Assembly (NCBI RefSeq): GCF_003855095.1 | Contig: NZ_CP033972.1 | Location: 5,084,001 to 5,148,000 of the forward strand | Source: Gordonia insulae | GTDB taxonomy: Bacteria > Actinomycetota > Actinomycetes > Mycobacteriales > Mycobacteriaceae | Direction of reading: 5' to 3' | Length of the DNA: 64,000 bases | Part shown: positions 1 to 8,828 of the stretch, one piece after another | How the letters are laid out: each line of letters starts with the position of its first letter | How positions within the stretch are numbered: position 1 is the first letter of the stretch | Notes under the pieces: generated by a model | What the model saw: only the letters and a program-made list of their open reading frames with translations | The model's database searches: none | Told to the model about the DNA's origin: nothing | Made by a program: the position numbers and the translations under genes

Positions 1-1
1 A

Positions 2-3000
2 CCGTTCCGGATTCCCGGACGCCGGGCCACCGAACTCGAACCCGGCCGGTTGTCGGCGCGGATGGACCGGGCGATCGGTGACCGCCTGCGGCAGGCGGCA
101 TCGGGCATGTCGGCCACAGTGTTTCACCTCGCCCACGCCGCACTGGTCGCGACGCTGGGGCAGTGGACCGGACGCTGGGACGGCGTGGTCGGGGTGCCCG
201 TCCACGGACGCACTGCGGCTGACTGGGAATCGGTGGTCGGCATGTTCGTCAACACCGTCGCATTGCGCACCCGGGTGGCCGTCGACGAGCCGATCGGTGC
301 CGTTGTCGCGCAGGCACGTGACGTCGCGCTCACGGCGGCCGACCACGCCGAGGTGCCCTACGACGCGGTCGCGCGTGCTGTGCGACCGAACGCGCACGAC
401 GGCTTTGACCCGCTCATCTCGGTCCTCCTCGTCAATGAGGATGTGCTGCCGACCATCTCCGACGACATGCTCACCGGCGGACCCGACGACGCCAACGGGT
501 GGCGGGCGGCGGTGGTCGACGCCATCTCGACCGTGGACGCCAAGTTCGACATCGAGGTCGTCCTCGCCGAGGACGACGGCGCCATCGTGGTCACCGTCGT
601 GCATTCCGGCTACATCCCGCGTGACGTCGCGGGGGAATTGCTCGACGACTTCACCACGCTGTTGGTCGCGGCCGCCGGTGACGTCGCGGCGCCGTTCCCC
701 CTGCTGGACGGACGCGTCGTCGAGGCGCCGGTCGACCTCGGCACGGAGCGGGTTGTCGCAGTGCCGCAGGACCGGGCGCTGGTCGGGTCGGTGGTCGGGG
801 TGATGGCCGAGGTACTCGGAGTGCCGGAATCGGCCGTGGTCGAGGGCGACGACTTCTTCACTCTCGGCGGGACGTCGCTGTCGGCGACGCGGGTGACGTC
901 GACGTTGGGACGCGAACTCGGCGTGCGGGTCCCGACCCGACTGCTGTTCGAGAACCCGGGCCCGGTGGAGTTGGCGCGGGCCGTGAGCGAGCTGCGGACG
1001 ACGGACACGGACGTGCGCACGGCCGTCGAGGGAGTGCGGGCGGTCGGCGGGGGAGGCGAGGATCTGCCGCTGGCGCCGACGCAACGGCGGATGTGGGTGA
1101 ACAGTCAACTGCTGGGCGACGTGTCGATCTATGCGGTGCCGGTGGTGGTGCCGGTACCCTCCGGTGTCGACGCCGCGCACGTCATCGACGCCGTGCACAC
1201 TGTCGTCGGTCGGCATGCGGCGCTGCGCACCCGATTCCTGACCACATCTGACGGGCCGCGCCAACGCATCGTGTCCGAGTGGCGGCCCGAGATCCGGCGC
1301 ATGGCCGCGGACTCGACCGGCGCGGCACTCGGCGAGTTCGGTGAACCCTTCGACCTCGCGGCCGGGCCACCGGTCCGCGTGTGGCTCATGGAGTCCGGGA
1401 CCGCTCCGGTGGCGGTGGTGATGCTGGCCCACCACATCGTGCTCGACGGGGAGTCGGCGGTCATCGTCGGAGATGAACTCACGGCGCTGCTCTCGGGTAC
1501 CGCACCGGCCGAGGCGGCCGTCGGATTCGACGTCGTCGCACGCCGGATGGCCGCGGACGAGGAACGTTCGCGCGCTGACCACTCCGCCTTCTGGGCCGAC
1601 ACTCTCGACGGGTACAGCGGCCGCCTCGATCTCACGCCGCGTCGTCCGGTCACGCGAGATCTACGCACCGCGACAGTCGAATTCGCGCTTGATGCGCAGA
1701 CATCGGGGCTCGTGGGTCTCGCCGCCCGGGGAGCGCGTGCCAGCGACTTCCACGTACTGCATGCCGGCGTCGCGCTGGCTTTGGCGATCCAGGCGGGTAC
1801 CGATGACGTCGCGGTGGCCACCCCGGTGTCGCTGCGCCGCGACGCCGACAGCGCGCGGACCGTCGGGATGCTGATCTCGACGGTGGTGCTGCGTACCCGG
1901 TTCGCGCCCGGGCTGACCGCCGCAGGGTTGATCGAGTACGTCCGGGATACCGACCTGGCCGCGAGTGATCACGCGGCCATCGCATTCGACGACGTCGTCG
2001 CGATCGTCGACCCGCCGCGCGAACCCGGACGCCATCCGCTGGTTCAGGTGGCGTTCTCGGTCGCCGACGGTTCCGCTGTCGGGTGGTCGGGCGCCGACGG
2101 TGGGTTACTGGACGCACGCAGTGAGTTCGATGTGCACGTCGTCGCGATGGAGTCGGCGGATGGCTGGCGACTACGGCTGGAGTATGCGCGAGATCTGTTC
2201 GACGAGGCGCTGATTCGGGCTCTGGGTGAGCGGATGGTGGCTGGGGTCGCGGCGGTTGTCGGGGATCGTGGGCGAGCGTTGTCGTCGGTCGATCTGCTGA
2301 GTGCCGGGGAGCGGGAGTTCGTGGCGGGGTGGGCGGGGTGGTCTCGATACGCCGCCTCGCCTAGCGGCTCGTCGGCTACTCGACCAGCGGTTGGGGAGGC
2401 TGTGGTTCCGTTCGCTGATCGAGTAGCCTCCGAGCGTAGCGAGGCGGCGTATCGAGATCACGACCAGACGCCCACGCCGTTCGCTGATCGAGTAGCCTCC
2501 GAGCGTAGCGAGGCGGCGTATCGAGATCACGGCCACGCACCCCTCCTCGGCGACCTCCTCGCCGCCGCCGTCGAGCAGTACCCGACCAAACCGGCCATCG
2601 CCGACGGCACTCGGACGCTGACCTATCGCGAGCTCGACGACTGGGTGTCGGAGACGGCGCGCGCGTTGCGGGCCCGGGAGATCGGGGTCGGGGACGTGGT
2701 CGCCGTGGTGATCCCGCGGTCGATCGAATCGGTGGTGGCGCTGTGGGCGGTCACCCGCATCGGCGGCGTGTGCGTGCCGGTGGACGTCACCTACCCGGCG
2801 GCGCGGCTCGACCAGGTGGTCACGGCCACCGGCGCCACGCTGATCGTCCCCGACGACGTCCCGCCGCAACCGACGGAACACGTTGTCCCGGAACCGGTCA
2901 TCCGGGTGTCGCCGGATGAGCTGGCCTACGTCATCACCACATCGGGCACCACCGGCACGCCGAACATCGTCGGCGTGCCGCACCGCGGCGTGCATCGTGT

Positions 3001-4849
3001 CGCGTCACTCGGCGACGTCACCGACTCAGACCGCGTCGGCATGGCCATCAGCCCCGGCTTCGACGCCACCTTCCACGACCTGCTGCTGCCTCTGGCCACC
3101 GGCGCCACGCTCGTCGTGGTGCCCGCCGACGTCTCCGGCGGCCACGACCTCACCGACTTCCTGCGCGAGCAACGCGTCACCGTCTTCACCGCCACCCCAT
3201 CGGTGATGCGCACGCTCACCGCCCCCGACATCACGTCGTTGCGTCTCGTCTACATCGGCGGTGAGGCGCTCACCGCCGACCTGGCCGACACCTGGGCCCG
3301 ACATGCGCAGGTGGTCAACATCTACGGACCCACCGAGACCACGGTGACCGTGTCGACGGGCCCCTACCGCGCGGGCGGACCGGTGCGGATCGGGCGCCCG
3401 CGTCCCGGCATCGGTGCCCTCGTCCTCGACCGGCAACTCCGACCCGTCCCACCCGGCGTCGCCGGCGAACTCTATGTCACCGGAACCGGAGTCGCCCGCG
3501 GCTACCTCGGCGACCCCGCGCTCACCGCAGCGAGTTTCGTCGCCACCGCGGACGGCCGACGCGGCTACCGGACCGGAGATGTGGTCCGCTGGGACCGCGC
3601 GACCGGCGAACTCGTCTACCTCGGCCGGGCCGACCGGCAGGTCAAAGTCCGTGGCCAACGCGTGGAACCCGCCGAGATCGACGCAGTGTTGATGAATGCC
3701 GGAGCGGCGCAGTCGGTGACGGTGCTGCGCGATGGTCCGGCCGGGCCCGCGCTGGTCGCCTACGTCGTGTCCCCGGACACGCCGACCCGTCAGCTGCGTG
3801 ACAGATGCCGCGCCATGCTGCCCCGGCACATGGTGCCGAGCCGCATCGTCGAGATCGCCACACTCCCACTGACCGGCGCGGGCAAACTCGACGCGAACCG
3901 GCTGCCCGAACCCGAATGGGTCCGTTCGCGGCGGGCACCGACCACCCCGATCGACCACGCGGTGGTCGACGCCTTTGGCGCGGTACTCGGCGTCGACGTC
4001 GGCATGGACGACGACTTCTTCGCCGTCGGCGGCAACTCCCTCGCCCTGCTGTCGCTACGCGATGAACTGGTGCGGCGCACCGGCGTCGCGGTGTCCGTGC
4101 CGGAGATGTTCGCACACTCGACACCCCAGGAGATCGCCGAACTGATCGAGCGACCGGAAGGGGAGACCGACGACCGGGTGGTGCGGCTGTCTGGATCGGG
4201 CGACGACGCACGAAACCCGGTGTGGTGCGTGCACACCGCGGCCGGCGTCGTCGAACAATTCCGGCCACTGGCCGACGCCCTCACCTCGACACCGGTGATG
4301 GGGCTGCAACTGCCGGAACTCATCGACGCCACCCGCGACATGCCGACGTCGTTGACGGAGATGGCAACCCGGCACGTGACCGCGATGCGCGCCGTCCAGC
4401 AGACCGGCCCGTACCGCCTCATCGGCTGGTCGGTCGGCGGGGTCATCGCGCACGAGATCGCCCGACAACTCGTGGAGGCCGGCGAGGAGGTCGCGCTGTT
4501 GGTGCTCCTCGATCCGCGCACCCCGTCCGAGCTGGACTCGGTCCCGGATGACGAACTGCGCGAAACCAATCCGCTCCGCGACGCGGCGGAACGTCGGGAC
4601 CCGGTCGCGGTCCGACGCTTCGACGAACGATCCGCCACCATGGCGCGGGCCGCCCGGTCATACGACCTGCGTCCGTTCCCCGTCGCCAAGGTGCTCTACG
4701 TCGCGGCCACCGACAACCCGGACCCCGGCGCCTGGGGGCGGGTGGTCGGCGGTGACGTCGAGGTGATGGCCGTCGACTCCACACACGCAACCCTGGGCGA
4801 CCCCGGGGTGATGGGACACATCGCGCAACGACTCGAGGAGGAGCTGTGA
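2..4849 (+). CDS. Non-ribosomal peptide synthetase, C-terminal part (C-T-C-A-T-TE), 5' truncated by window
   Basis: The frame is open to the window edge with no upstream stop, so the true start lies outside. Counting residues from base 50: tail of a condensation domain (1-230), carrier domain with GGTSLS attachment serine near 275, a complete condensation domain with HHIVLDG near 461, an adenylation domain (about 840-1310; SGTTGTP near 965, YGPTETT near 1093, A10 lysine in GAGKLDAN near 1276), a second carrier with GGNSL near 1330, and a thioesterase with GWSVGG near 1459. It is a terminal module that adds one amino acid and releases the peptide. Hand alignment to PheA gives the specificity code D-A-H-T-Y-G-I-V-T-K; I do not recognise its substrate. 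The C-A linker contains repeat-derived sequence (see 2338-2531). The stop overlaps the phosphatase GTG. Confidence 0.93.
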   Translation, partial: PFRIPGRRATELEPGRLSARMDRAIGDRLRQAASGMSATVFHLAHAALVATLGQWTGRWDGVVGVPVHGRTAADWESVVGMFVNTVALRTRVAVDEPIGAVVAQARDVALTAADHAEVPYDAVARAVRPNAHDGFDPLISVLLVNEDVLPTISDDMLTGGPDDANGWRAAVVDAISTVDAKFDIEVVLAEDDGAIVVTVVHSGYIPRDVAGELLDDFTTLLVAAAGDVAAPFPLLDGRVVEAPVDLGTERVVAVPQDRALVGSVVGVMAEVLGVPESAVVEGDDFFTLGGTSLSATRVTSTLGRELGVRVPTRLLFENPGPVELARAVSELRTTDTDVRTAVEGVRAVGGGGEDLPLAPTQRRMWVNSQLLGDVSIYAVPVVVPVPSGVDAAHVIDAVHTVVGRHAALRTRFLTTSDGPRQRIVSEWRPEIRRMAADSTGAALGEFGEPFDLAAGPPVRVWLMESGTAPVAVVMLAHHIVLDGESAVIVGDELTALLSGTAPAEAAVGFDVVARRMAADEERSRADHSAFWADTLDGYSGRLDLTPRRPVTRDLRTATVEFALDAQTSGLVGLAARGARASDFHVLHAGVALALAIQAGTDDVAVATPVSLRRDADSARTVGMLISTVVLRTRFAPGLTAAGLIEYVRDTDLAASDHAAIAFDDVVAIVDPPREPGRHPLVQVAFSVADGSAVGWSGADGGLLDARSEFDVHVVAMESADGWRLRLEYARDLFDEALIRALGERMVAGVAAVVGDRGRALSSVDLLSAGEREFVAGWAGWSRYAASPSGSSATRPAVGEAVVPFADRVASERSEAAYRDHDQTPTPFADRVASERSEAAYRDHGHAPLLGDLLAAAVEQYPTKPAIADGTRTLTYRELDDWVSETARALRAREIGVGDVVAVVIPRSIESVVALWAVTRIGGVCVPVDVTYPAARLDQVVTATGATLIVPDDVPPQPTEHVVPEPVIRVSPDELAYVITTSGTTGTPNIVGVPHRGVHRVASLGDVTDSDRVGMAISPGFDATFHDLLLPLATGATLVVVPADVSGGHDLTDFLREQRVTVFTATPSVMRTLTAPDITSLRLVYIGGEALTADLADTWARHAQVVNIYGPTETTVTVSTGPYRAGGPVRIGRPRPGIGALVLDRQLRPVPPGVAGELYVTGTGVARGYLGDPALTAASFVATADGRRGYRTGDVVRWDRATGELVYLGRADRQVKVRGQRVEPAEIDAVLMNAGAAQSVTVLRDGPAGPALVAYVVSPDTPTRQLRDRCRAMLPRHMVPSRIVEIATLPLTGAGKLDANRLPEPEWVRSRRAPTTPIDHAVVDAFGAVLGVDVGMDDDFFAVGGNSLALLSLRDELVRRTGVAVSVPEMFAHSTPQEIAELIERPEGETDDRVVRLSGSGDDARNPVWCVHTAAGVVEQFRPLADALTSTPVMGLQLPELIDATRDMPTSLTEMATRHVTAMRAVQQTGPYRLIGWSVGGVIAHEIARQLVEAGEEVALLVLLDPRTPSELDSVPDDELRETNPLRDAAERRDPVAVRRFDERSATMARAARSYDLRPFPVAKVLYVAATDNPDPGAWGRVVGGDVEVMAVDSTHATLGDPGVMGHIAQRLEEEL
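2338..2531. repeat. Dispersed palindromic repeat, three in-frame copies inside the NRPS gene
   Basis: One copy starting TGGTCTCGATACGCCGCC... and ending CTACTCGACCAGCGG (about 2338-2391) is followed by two opposite-orientation, identical 55-bp copies at 2408-2462 and 2477-2531. Their offset is 69 bp, or 23 codons, so the frame is kept and the protein reads PFADRVASERSEAAYRDH twice. The family is the same as the array at 32321-32565. The copies occupy the linker between condensation and adenylation domains, where extra residues are tolerated. Confidence 0.88.
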
Positions 4850-5427
4850 GCGCACCACCGGATCGGACGGCATCGACGACGATGCCCGGATCGGTCTTGT
4901 TCATCTGCACCGGCAACATCTGCCGCTCACCCATCGGTGAGCGGATCCTGGCCGGCCTTGCACAGCGATCCGGGGTGCCGGTGACGTCGAGCAGCGCGGG
5001 CGTCGGCGCGATGAACGGCCACGCCATGCACCCGTACGCCGTCGAGGTGCTCGACGAACACGGTTACGACGCCACCGGTTTCGAGTCGCGCTATCTGCGG
5101 CCACCGCTGCTGCAGACCGCCGACGTGGTGCTCTGCCTGACCCGCGACCATCGTGCCGCGGCCCAACAGATGCTGCCGGTGCGCTGGAAGCGGATGTTCA
5201 CCCTGACCGAGTTCGCCGAGCTGGTCTCGCTCGGCGGAGATGCGTCGCTCGACGAGGTCATCGCGTCGCGCTCGCGTATCGACACCAACTCGGCGCACCT
5301 GGACATCCTGGACCCGATGGGTCGCCCCCGAGACGACTTCGATCGGGTGTTCGCCGATATCGAGCCGAAGGTCGCGACCATCGTCGACTGGCTGACCGTG
5401 CACGACAATGCGAGGGAGACACGATGA
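4846..5427 (+). CDS. Low-molecular-weight protein-tyrosine phosphatase
   Basis: 193 aa. The P-loop C-x5-R-S is seen as CTGNICRSP near residue 22, and the general-acid aspartate as ILDPMGRP near residue 147, both standard for the arsenate-reductase-like LMW-PTP fold. Such enzymes dephosphorylate bacterial tyrosine kinases that control polysaccharide export (Wzb type) or, in mycobacteria, act as PtpA-like proteins. The GTG start overlaps the NRPS stop (GTGA) and its own stop overlaps the DUF4012 start (ATGA), so the three genes are translationally coupled. A Wzz/BY-kinase-like protein that could be its partner lies 21 kb away at 26724-28208. Physiological substrate unknown. Confidence 0.92.
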   Translation: MSAPPDRTASTTMPGSVLFICTGNICRSPIGERILAGLAQRSGVPVTSSSAGVGAMNGHAMHPYAVEVLDEHGYDATGFESRYLRPPLLQTADVVLCLTRDHRAAAQQMLPVRWKRMFTLTEFAELVSLGGDASLDEVIASRSRIDTNSAHLDILDPMGRPRDDFDRVFADIEPKVATIVDWLTVHDNARETR

Positions 5428-7184
5428 TCCGGCGGGTGATCACCAACCGCACATTCCAAGTCGTCGCGGTGCTCGCGGCCGTCCTGGTGGCTCTGCTCCT
5501 CTGGCTGGGGTTCTCGGTCCTGCACGTCAAGGACAACATCGAATCCGCGCGCGGAGACGCGACGCAGGCGCGGTCGCTGGCCCTCGACGGCGACGAAGCA
5601 GGTGCGCGACGCGCAGCCGAGGCGGCTGCCGATGCCGCGACCAGTGCCAGTGACCGATCGCACGGCGTCGTCTGGTCGGCGGCCGCCTCGATCCCGTGGC
5701 TGGGCGCACCGCTGAAGTCGGTGCAGCAGATGAGCGATGCGGTGGCCGACCTGTCGACGGACGTGCTGGTGCCGTCGGCCGAACTGGCCACGGTCCTCGA
5801 CCCGGCGAAGCTGCGGTCGGGCGACGCGATCAACACCGCGCCGCTGGCCGCCGCGCAACCGCAACTCGCCGCGGTCGCGGAGAAATCGGCCGCCATCGCC
5901 GACGAGGTCGAACAGATCAACCCCACGTGGCTCGGTGCCGTCGCAGATGCGCACACCCAACTCCAGGAACAGGTCGACGAGGCCGCGGCCACACTGAACG
6001 GCACCAACGTCGCCGCCCAACTCGTCCCGTCGATGCTCGGCGCCGACGGCACGCGCAAGTACTTCCTGGCGTTCCAGACGCCGTCAGAATCGCGCGGAAC
6101 AGGTGGGCTGGTCGGCGGGTTCGCGATCCTCGACGCCACCGACGGCCGGATCACCGTGCCCACCCTCGGCGCGAACTCGGTACTGCGCAAACCGGTGCTG
6201 CCACAGACGAGCTTCGGTCTGGACTACGACACCATCTACTCCTCGTATCGCCCGTACACCGACCCGCGCAACGCCAATCTGAGTCCCAACTTCCCGGATG
6301 CCGCGCAGATCTGGATCGCGAACTGGCGGTACCAGACCGGGCAGCAGCTGGATGGCGCGGTCGCCGTCGACCCGATCGCACTGAGCTACGTGCTCAAGGC
6401 GACCGGGCCGGTCACCCTGTCCGGCGGCGAGAAGATCACCGCCGACAATATTGTGCCGATCACCCTGTCCACGTCGTACGAACGTTTCGCGGGTGACAAC
6501 GAAGGTCGCAAGACCTATCTCCAGTCCATCGCGAAAGCCGTTGTCCAGCAACTTGCCACCGCGAAGAGTGACACCGGCGCAGTGCTGGAGGCGCTCGGGC
6601 GCGGGGTGCACGAACGGCGGATCATGGTCTACAGCACCGATTCGGCCGATCAGCGCATTCTGGAGTCGACGAACCTGGGGCATCAGATCCCGGATACTCC
6701 GGCACCATATCTCCAGGTCGCGCTCGGCAACGCGTCGGGCAACAAGATCGACTACTACCTGCGCCGCGAGATCGATTACCGCGCGGGCGACTGCAAAGGC
6801 GATACGCGCGAGAGCACGGTGACGGTCAAGATCACCAACACTCTCGACGACCTGACGCTGCCCGACTATGTGATCGGGTCGATGGGGACCCGACTGAAGG
6901 TACCCAAGGGAACCAGCCTCACCAACGTCGAGATGCTCACCACCGCAGGCTCTGTGGTCAAGAAGATCACCGTCGACGGCACGACACCGATGTATGTGGA
7001 GCAGCCCCTGCACGGCAGGCCCTACCTGGCGACGATGATCCGCGTCCCACCGGGGAAGACCGTCACCGTGACAGTGGTGCTCGACGAGCCGACCAACGCC
7101 GGCGAACCCGTGGTGCCGATCCAACCGCTCGTCGACGACCCGAAGGTCACCGTCGACGTGCCGGACTGCGCCGGCGCGAACTAG
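5424..7184 (+). CDS. DUF4012 domain-containing membrane-anchored protein
   Basis: 586 aa. One N-terminal transmembrane segment (about residues 12-33, VVAVLAAVLVALLLWLGF) is followed by an Ala-rich, probably coiled segment and a large extracytoplasmic region with the GTGGLVGGFAILDATDGRI motif typical of DUF4012. Family members are found in actinobacteria next to polysaccharide or cell-envelope genes; the biochemical role is not established. The start overlaps the phosphatase stop by ATGA. A predicted anchored protein encoded after an NRPS and a phosphatase suggests envelope assembly or its regulation, which is inference. Confidence 0.85.
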   Translation: MIRRVITNRTFQVVAVLAAVLVALLLWLGFSVLHVKDNIESARGDATQARSLALDGDEAGARRAAEAAADAATSASDRSHGVVWSAAASIPWLGAPLKSVQQMSDAVADLSTDVLVPSAELATVLDPAKLRSGDAINTAPLAAAQPQLAAVAEKSAAIADEVEQINPTWLGAVADAHTQLQEQVDEAAATLNGTNVAAQLVPSMLGADGTRKYFLAFQTPSESRGTGGLVGGFAILDATDGRITVPTLGANSVLRKPVLPQTSFGLDYDTIYSSYRPYTDPRNANLSPNFPDAAQIWIANWRYQTGQQLDGAVAVDPIALSYVLKATGPVTLSGGEKITADNIVPITLSTSYERFAGDNEGRKTYLQSIAKAVVQQLATAKSDTGAVLEALGRGVHERRIMVYSTDSADQRILESTNLGHQIPDTPAPYLQVALGNASGNKIDYYLRREIDYRAGDCKGDTRESTVTVKITNTLDDLTLPDYVIGSMGTRLKVPKGTSLTNVEMLTTAGSVVKKITVDGTTPMYVEQPLHGRPYLATMIRVPPGKTVTVTVVLDEPTNAGEPVVPIQPLVDDPKVTVDVPDCAGAN

Positions 7185-7227
7185 GTGTCCGATCCGATGA
7201 TTCAAGGTGCGAGAGAGGCCAGTGCAG

Positions 7228-8727
7228 ATGGGTAGACGGCGGAAGTATCGGTTGGTTGCCGCCACGGCAGTGGTCAGCGCCGCGCTGATCGCAGGCGCCG
7301 GAACGGCGGCCGCGGTGAACCCCACCAGCCAGCGCGGCGGCTGCTCGTACGCGAACGCCGCCGACCGCACCAACAACGTGCAGACCTGCACCGTGTGGTC
7401 GGAGTCGATGCAGTCGAACGTCGTCGTCAAGGTCAGGCCCTCGTCGCAGCTCCCCGGACAGCAGGAGCAGGCCGTCTACTTCCTCGGCGGAGTCGGTGGG
7501 GGAGGGGAGGGCGACAAGATCCTCGGCGAGTATGGCACCCAGTACAACCTGGTGACCGTCGTCGGCAGCTCCAACGCATGGTCGTCGAACTGGGAGTCGG
7601 TGCCGGTCGACGCGGACGGGAACACGCTGACCAATGCGAGTGGCGGCGTGTACAACCCGCAGTGGGAGACGTTCATCGGCGAAGAGCTGCCCGCCTACCT
7701 CGACGAGAACTTCGACGTCGATACGACCGGCAACGCCATCGTCGGGCTCTCGCTCGGCGGCGGCCAGGCCGTCAACATCGCCCTCAAGTACCCGGAGGTG
7801 TTCAAGGTCGCGCACTCGATCTCCGGGTACTACCAGACCGACAGCGTGTTCGGATACCTGTTGATCCCGTACATCCTGAGTGACCGCAACGGCATCTCCA
7901 ACGGATTCGACGGCATGTGGGGCAATCCGTTCAGCCCCGGGAACCTCTGGGCGGCAAATGATGTCATGCGGCAGATCGTGGCAGCGAAGGCCTCCGGCCA
8001 GACGATCATCATCTCGGCGGGTACCGGGATCGTCGCGTCACCGGAGGAGTTCGCCGAACTGTGGGGGCTCGGCGGGATCTCCGAGGTCATCGCGGGCAGT
8101 GTCCTGGAGTTCGGGTCGTTCGCGTCGGCGGTGTTGCTGAACGGGGTCGCCATCCTCTTCGATCTGCCCGTCGAGTTCCACTACACGAACGGTGCGCACA
8201 CGTGGGCGCACTGGAACGCCAACATCCCCACCGAAGCCGACATGGTGAAGGACGCGCTGAAGAAGTATCAGGTCCCGGTGGCCGGGCCGCAGGTCGTCGA
8301 GGCCCAGACGCGGGCTGCGGTGGCGCCGACCGCTCCTGACGATGTTGTGTCGTCGGCTGCCGAGGTGGCGCCGGTGCTGGTGCCGGAGGCGGGGGTGCAG
8401 ACGGTGGCACCGGAGGAGTCGGCGGCAGAACCGGCTGTCGCGCCGGACGCGGAAGTATCTGCCGGGGCGGGGGATTCGGATGCGCCCGCTGAGGTCGTCG
8501 AGGATGCGTCGAGTGCCGAGCCGGTGGTCGAGGAGGCGGGCGAGGGGGCACCTGTCGAGGAGTCTTCTGCTGAGGAGGCTCCTGCTGAGGAGGCGCCGGC
8601 GGAGGAAGAGCCCGCGAAGGAGTCGTCTGTGGAGAAGCCCGAGGTCGGGTCATCGAGTGACTCGAGAGAGAGCGCGGAACCGGAGCCCGAAGCCGGGTCG
8701 TCGAGCGATTCCTCCAAGCGCCCCTAG
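7228..8727 (+). CDS. Secreted antigen-85-like mycolyltransferase/esterase with long acidic C-terminal tail
   Basis: 499 aa from ATG 7228, chosen because GAGAGAGG lies 9 bases upstream and the translation opens with a signal peptide (basic MGRRRKYR, then an Ala/Val core ending near AGTAAA). GTG 7207 and 7222 are alternatives. The alpha/beta-hydrolase domain has the nucleophile elbow GLSLGGG and the late histidine motif HTWAHWN, matching the HSW-x-YW region of mycolyltransferases. These transfer mycolic acids to trehalose and arabinogalactan outside the membrane. From about residue 355 the chain becomes a roughly 140-residue Ala/Glu/Pro/Ser-rich acidic tail, absent from classical Ag85 proteins and possibly a wall-spanning or disordered region. 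Confidence 0.87.
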   Translation: MGRRRKYRLVAATAVVSAALIAGAGTAAAVNPTSQRGGCSYANAADRTNNVQTCTVWSESMQSNVVVKVRPSSQLPGQQEQAVYFLGGVGGGGEGDKILGEYGTQYNLVTVVGSSNAWSSNWESVPVDADGNTLTNASGGVYNPQWETFIGEELPAYLDENFDVDTTGNAIVGLSLGGGQAVNIALKYPEVFKVAHSISGYYQTDSVFGYLLIPYILSDRNGISNGFDGMWGNPFSPGNLWAANDVMRQIVAAKASGQTIIISAGTGIVASPEEFAELWGLGGISEVIAGSVLEFGSFASAVLLNGVAILFDLPVEFHYTNGAHTWAHWNANIPTEADMVKDALKKYQVPVAGPQVVEAQTRAAVAPTAPDDVVSSAAEVAPVLVPEAGVQTVAPEESAAEPAVAPDAEVSAGAGDSDAPAEVVEDASSAEPVVEEAGEGAPVEESSAEEAPAEEAPAEEEPAKESSVEKPEVGSSSDSRESAEPEPEAGSSSDSSKRP

Positions 8728-8733
8728 CCAAAC

Positions 8734-8770
8734 GACGTCGAACGTATCGATTTCCGATACGTTCGACGTC
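8734..8770. repeat. Dispersed hairpin element, copy 1 (core GAACGTATCG / CGATACGTTC)
   Basis: Perfect 16-bp arms 8734-8749 and 8755-8770 with a 5-base loop, beginning 7 bases after the esterase stop. There is no T-tract, so it is not a classic intrinsic terminator, though its position suggests a 3'-end role. Copies of the same family are at 9723, 11732 and 17810. Confidence 0.9.
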
Positions 8771-8828
8771 ACGTGTGGGCCCGGGAGGCCGATGGAACCG
8801 CCGGTTCACCCGGTGCGTCAGAACGGGC

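Noticed and set aside
3026..3958. 310-residue antisense frame in the NRPS
   Set aside because: Lies within the adenylation domain and has no family match.
8775..8828. Earlier start for the AbiEi/DUF559 gene
   Set aside because: The added residues lack similarity to the family and follow directly on the hairpin element.
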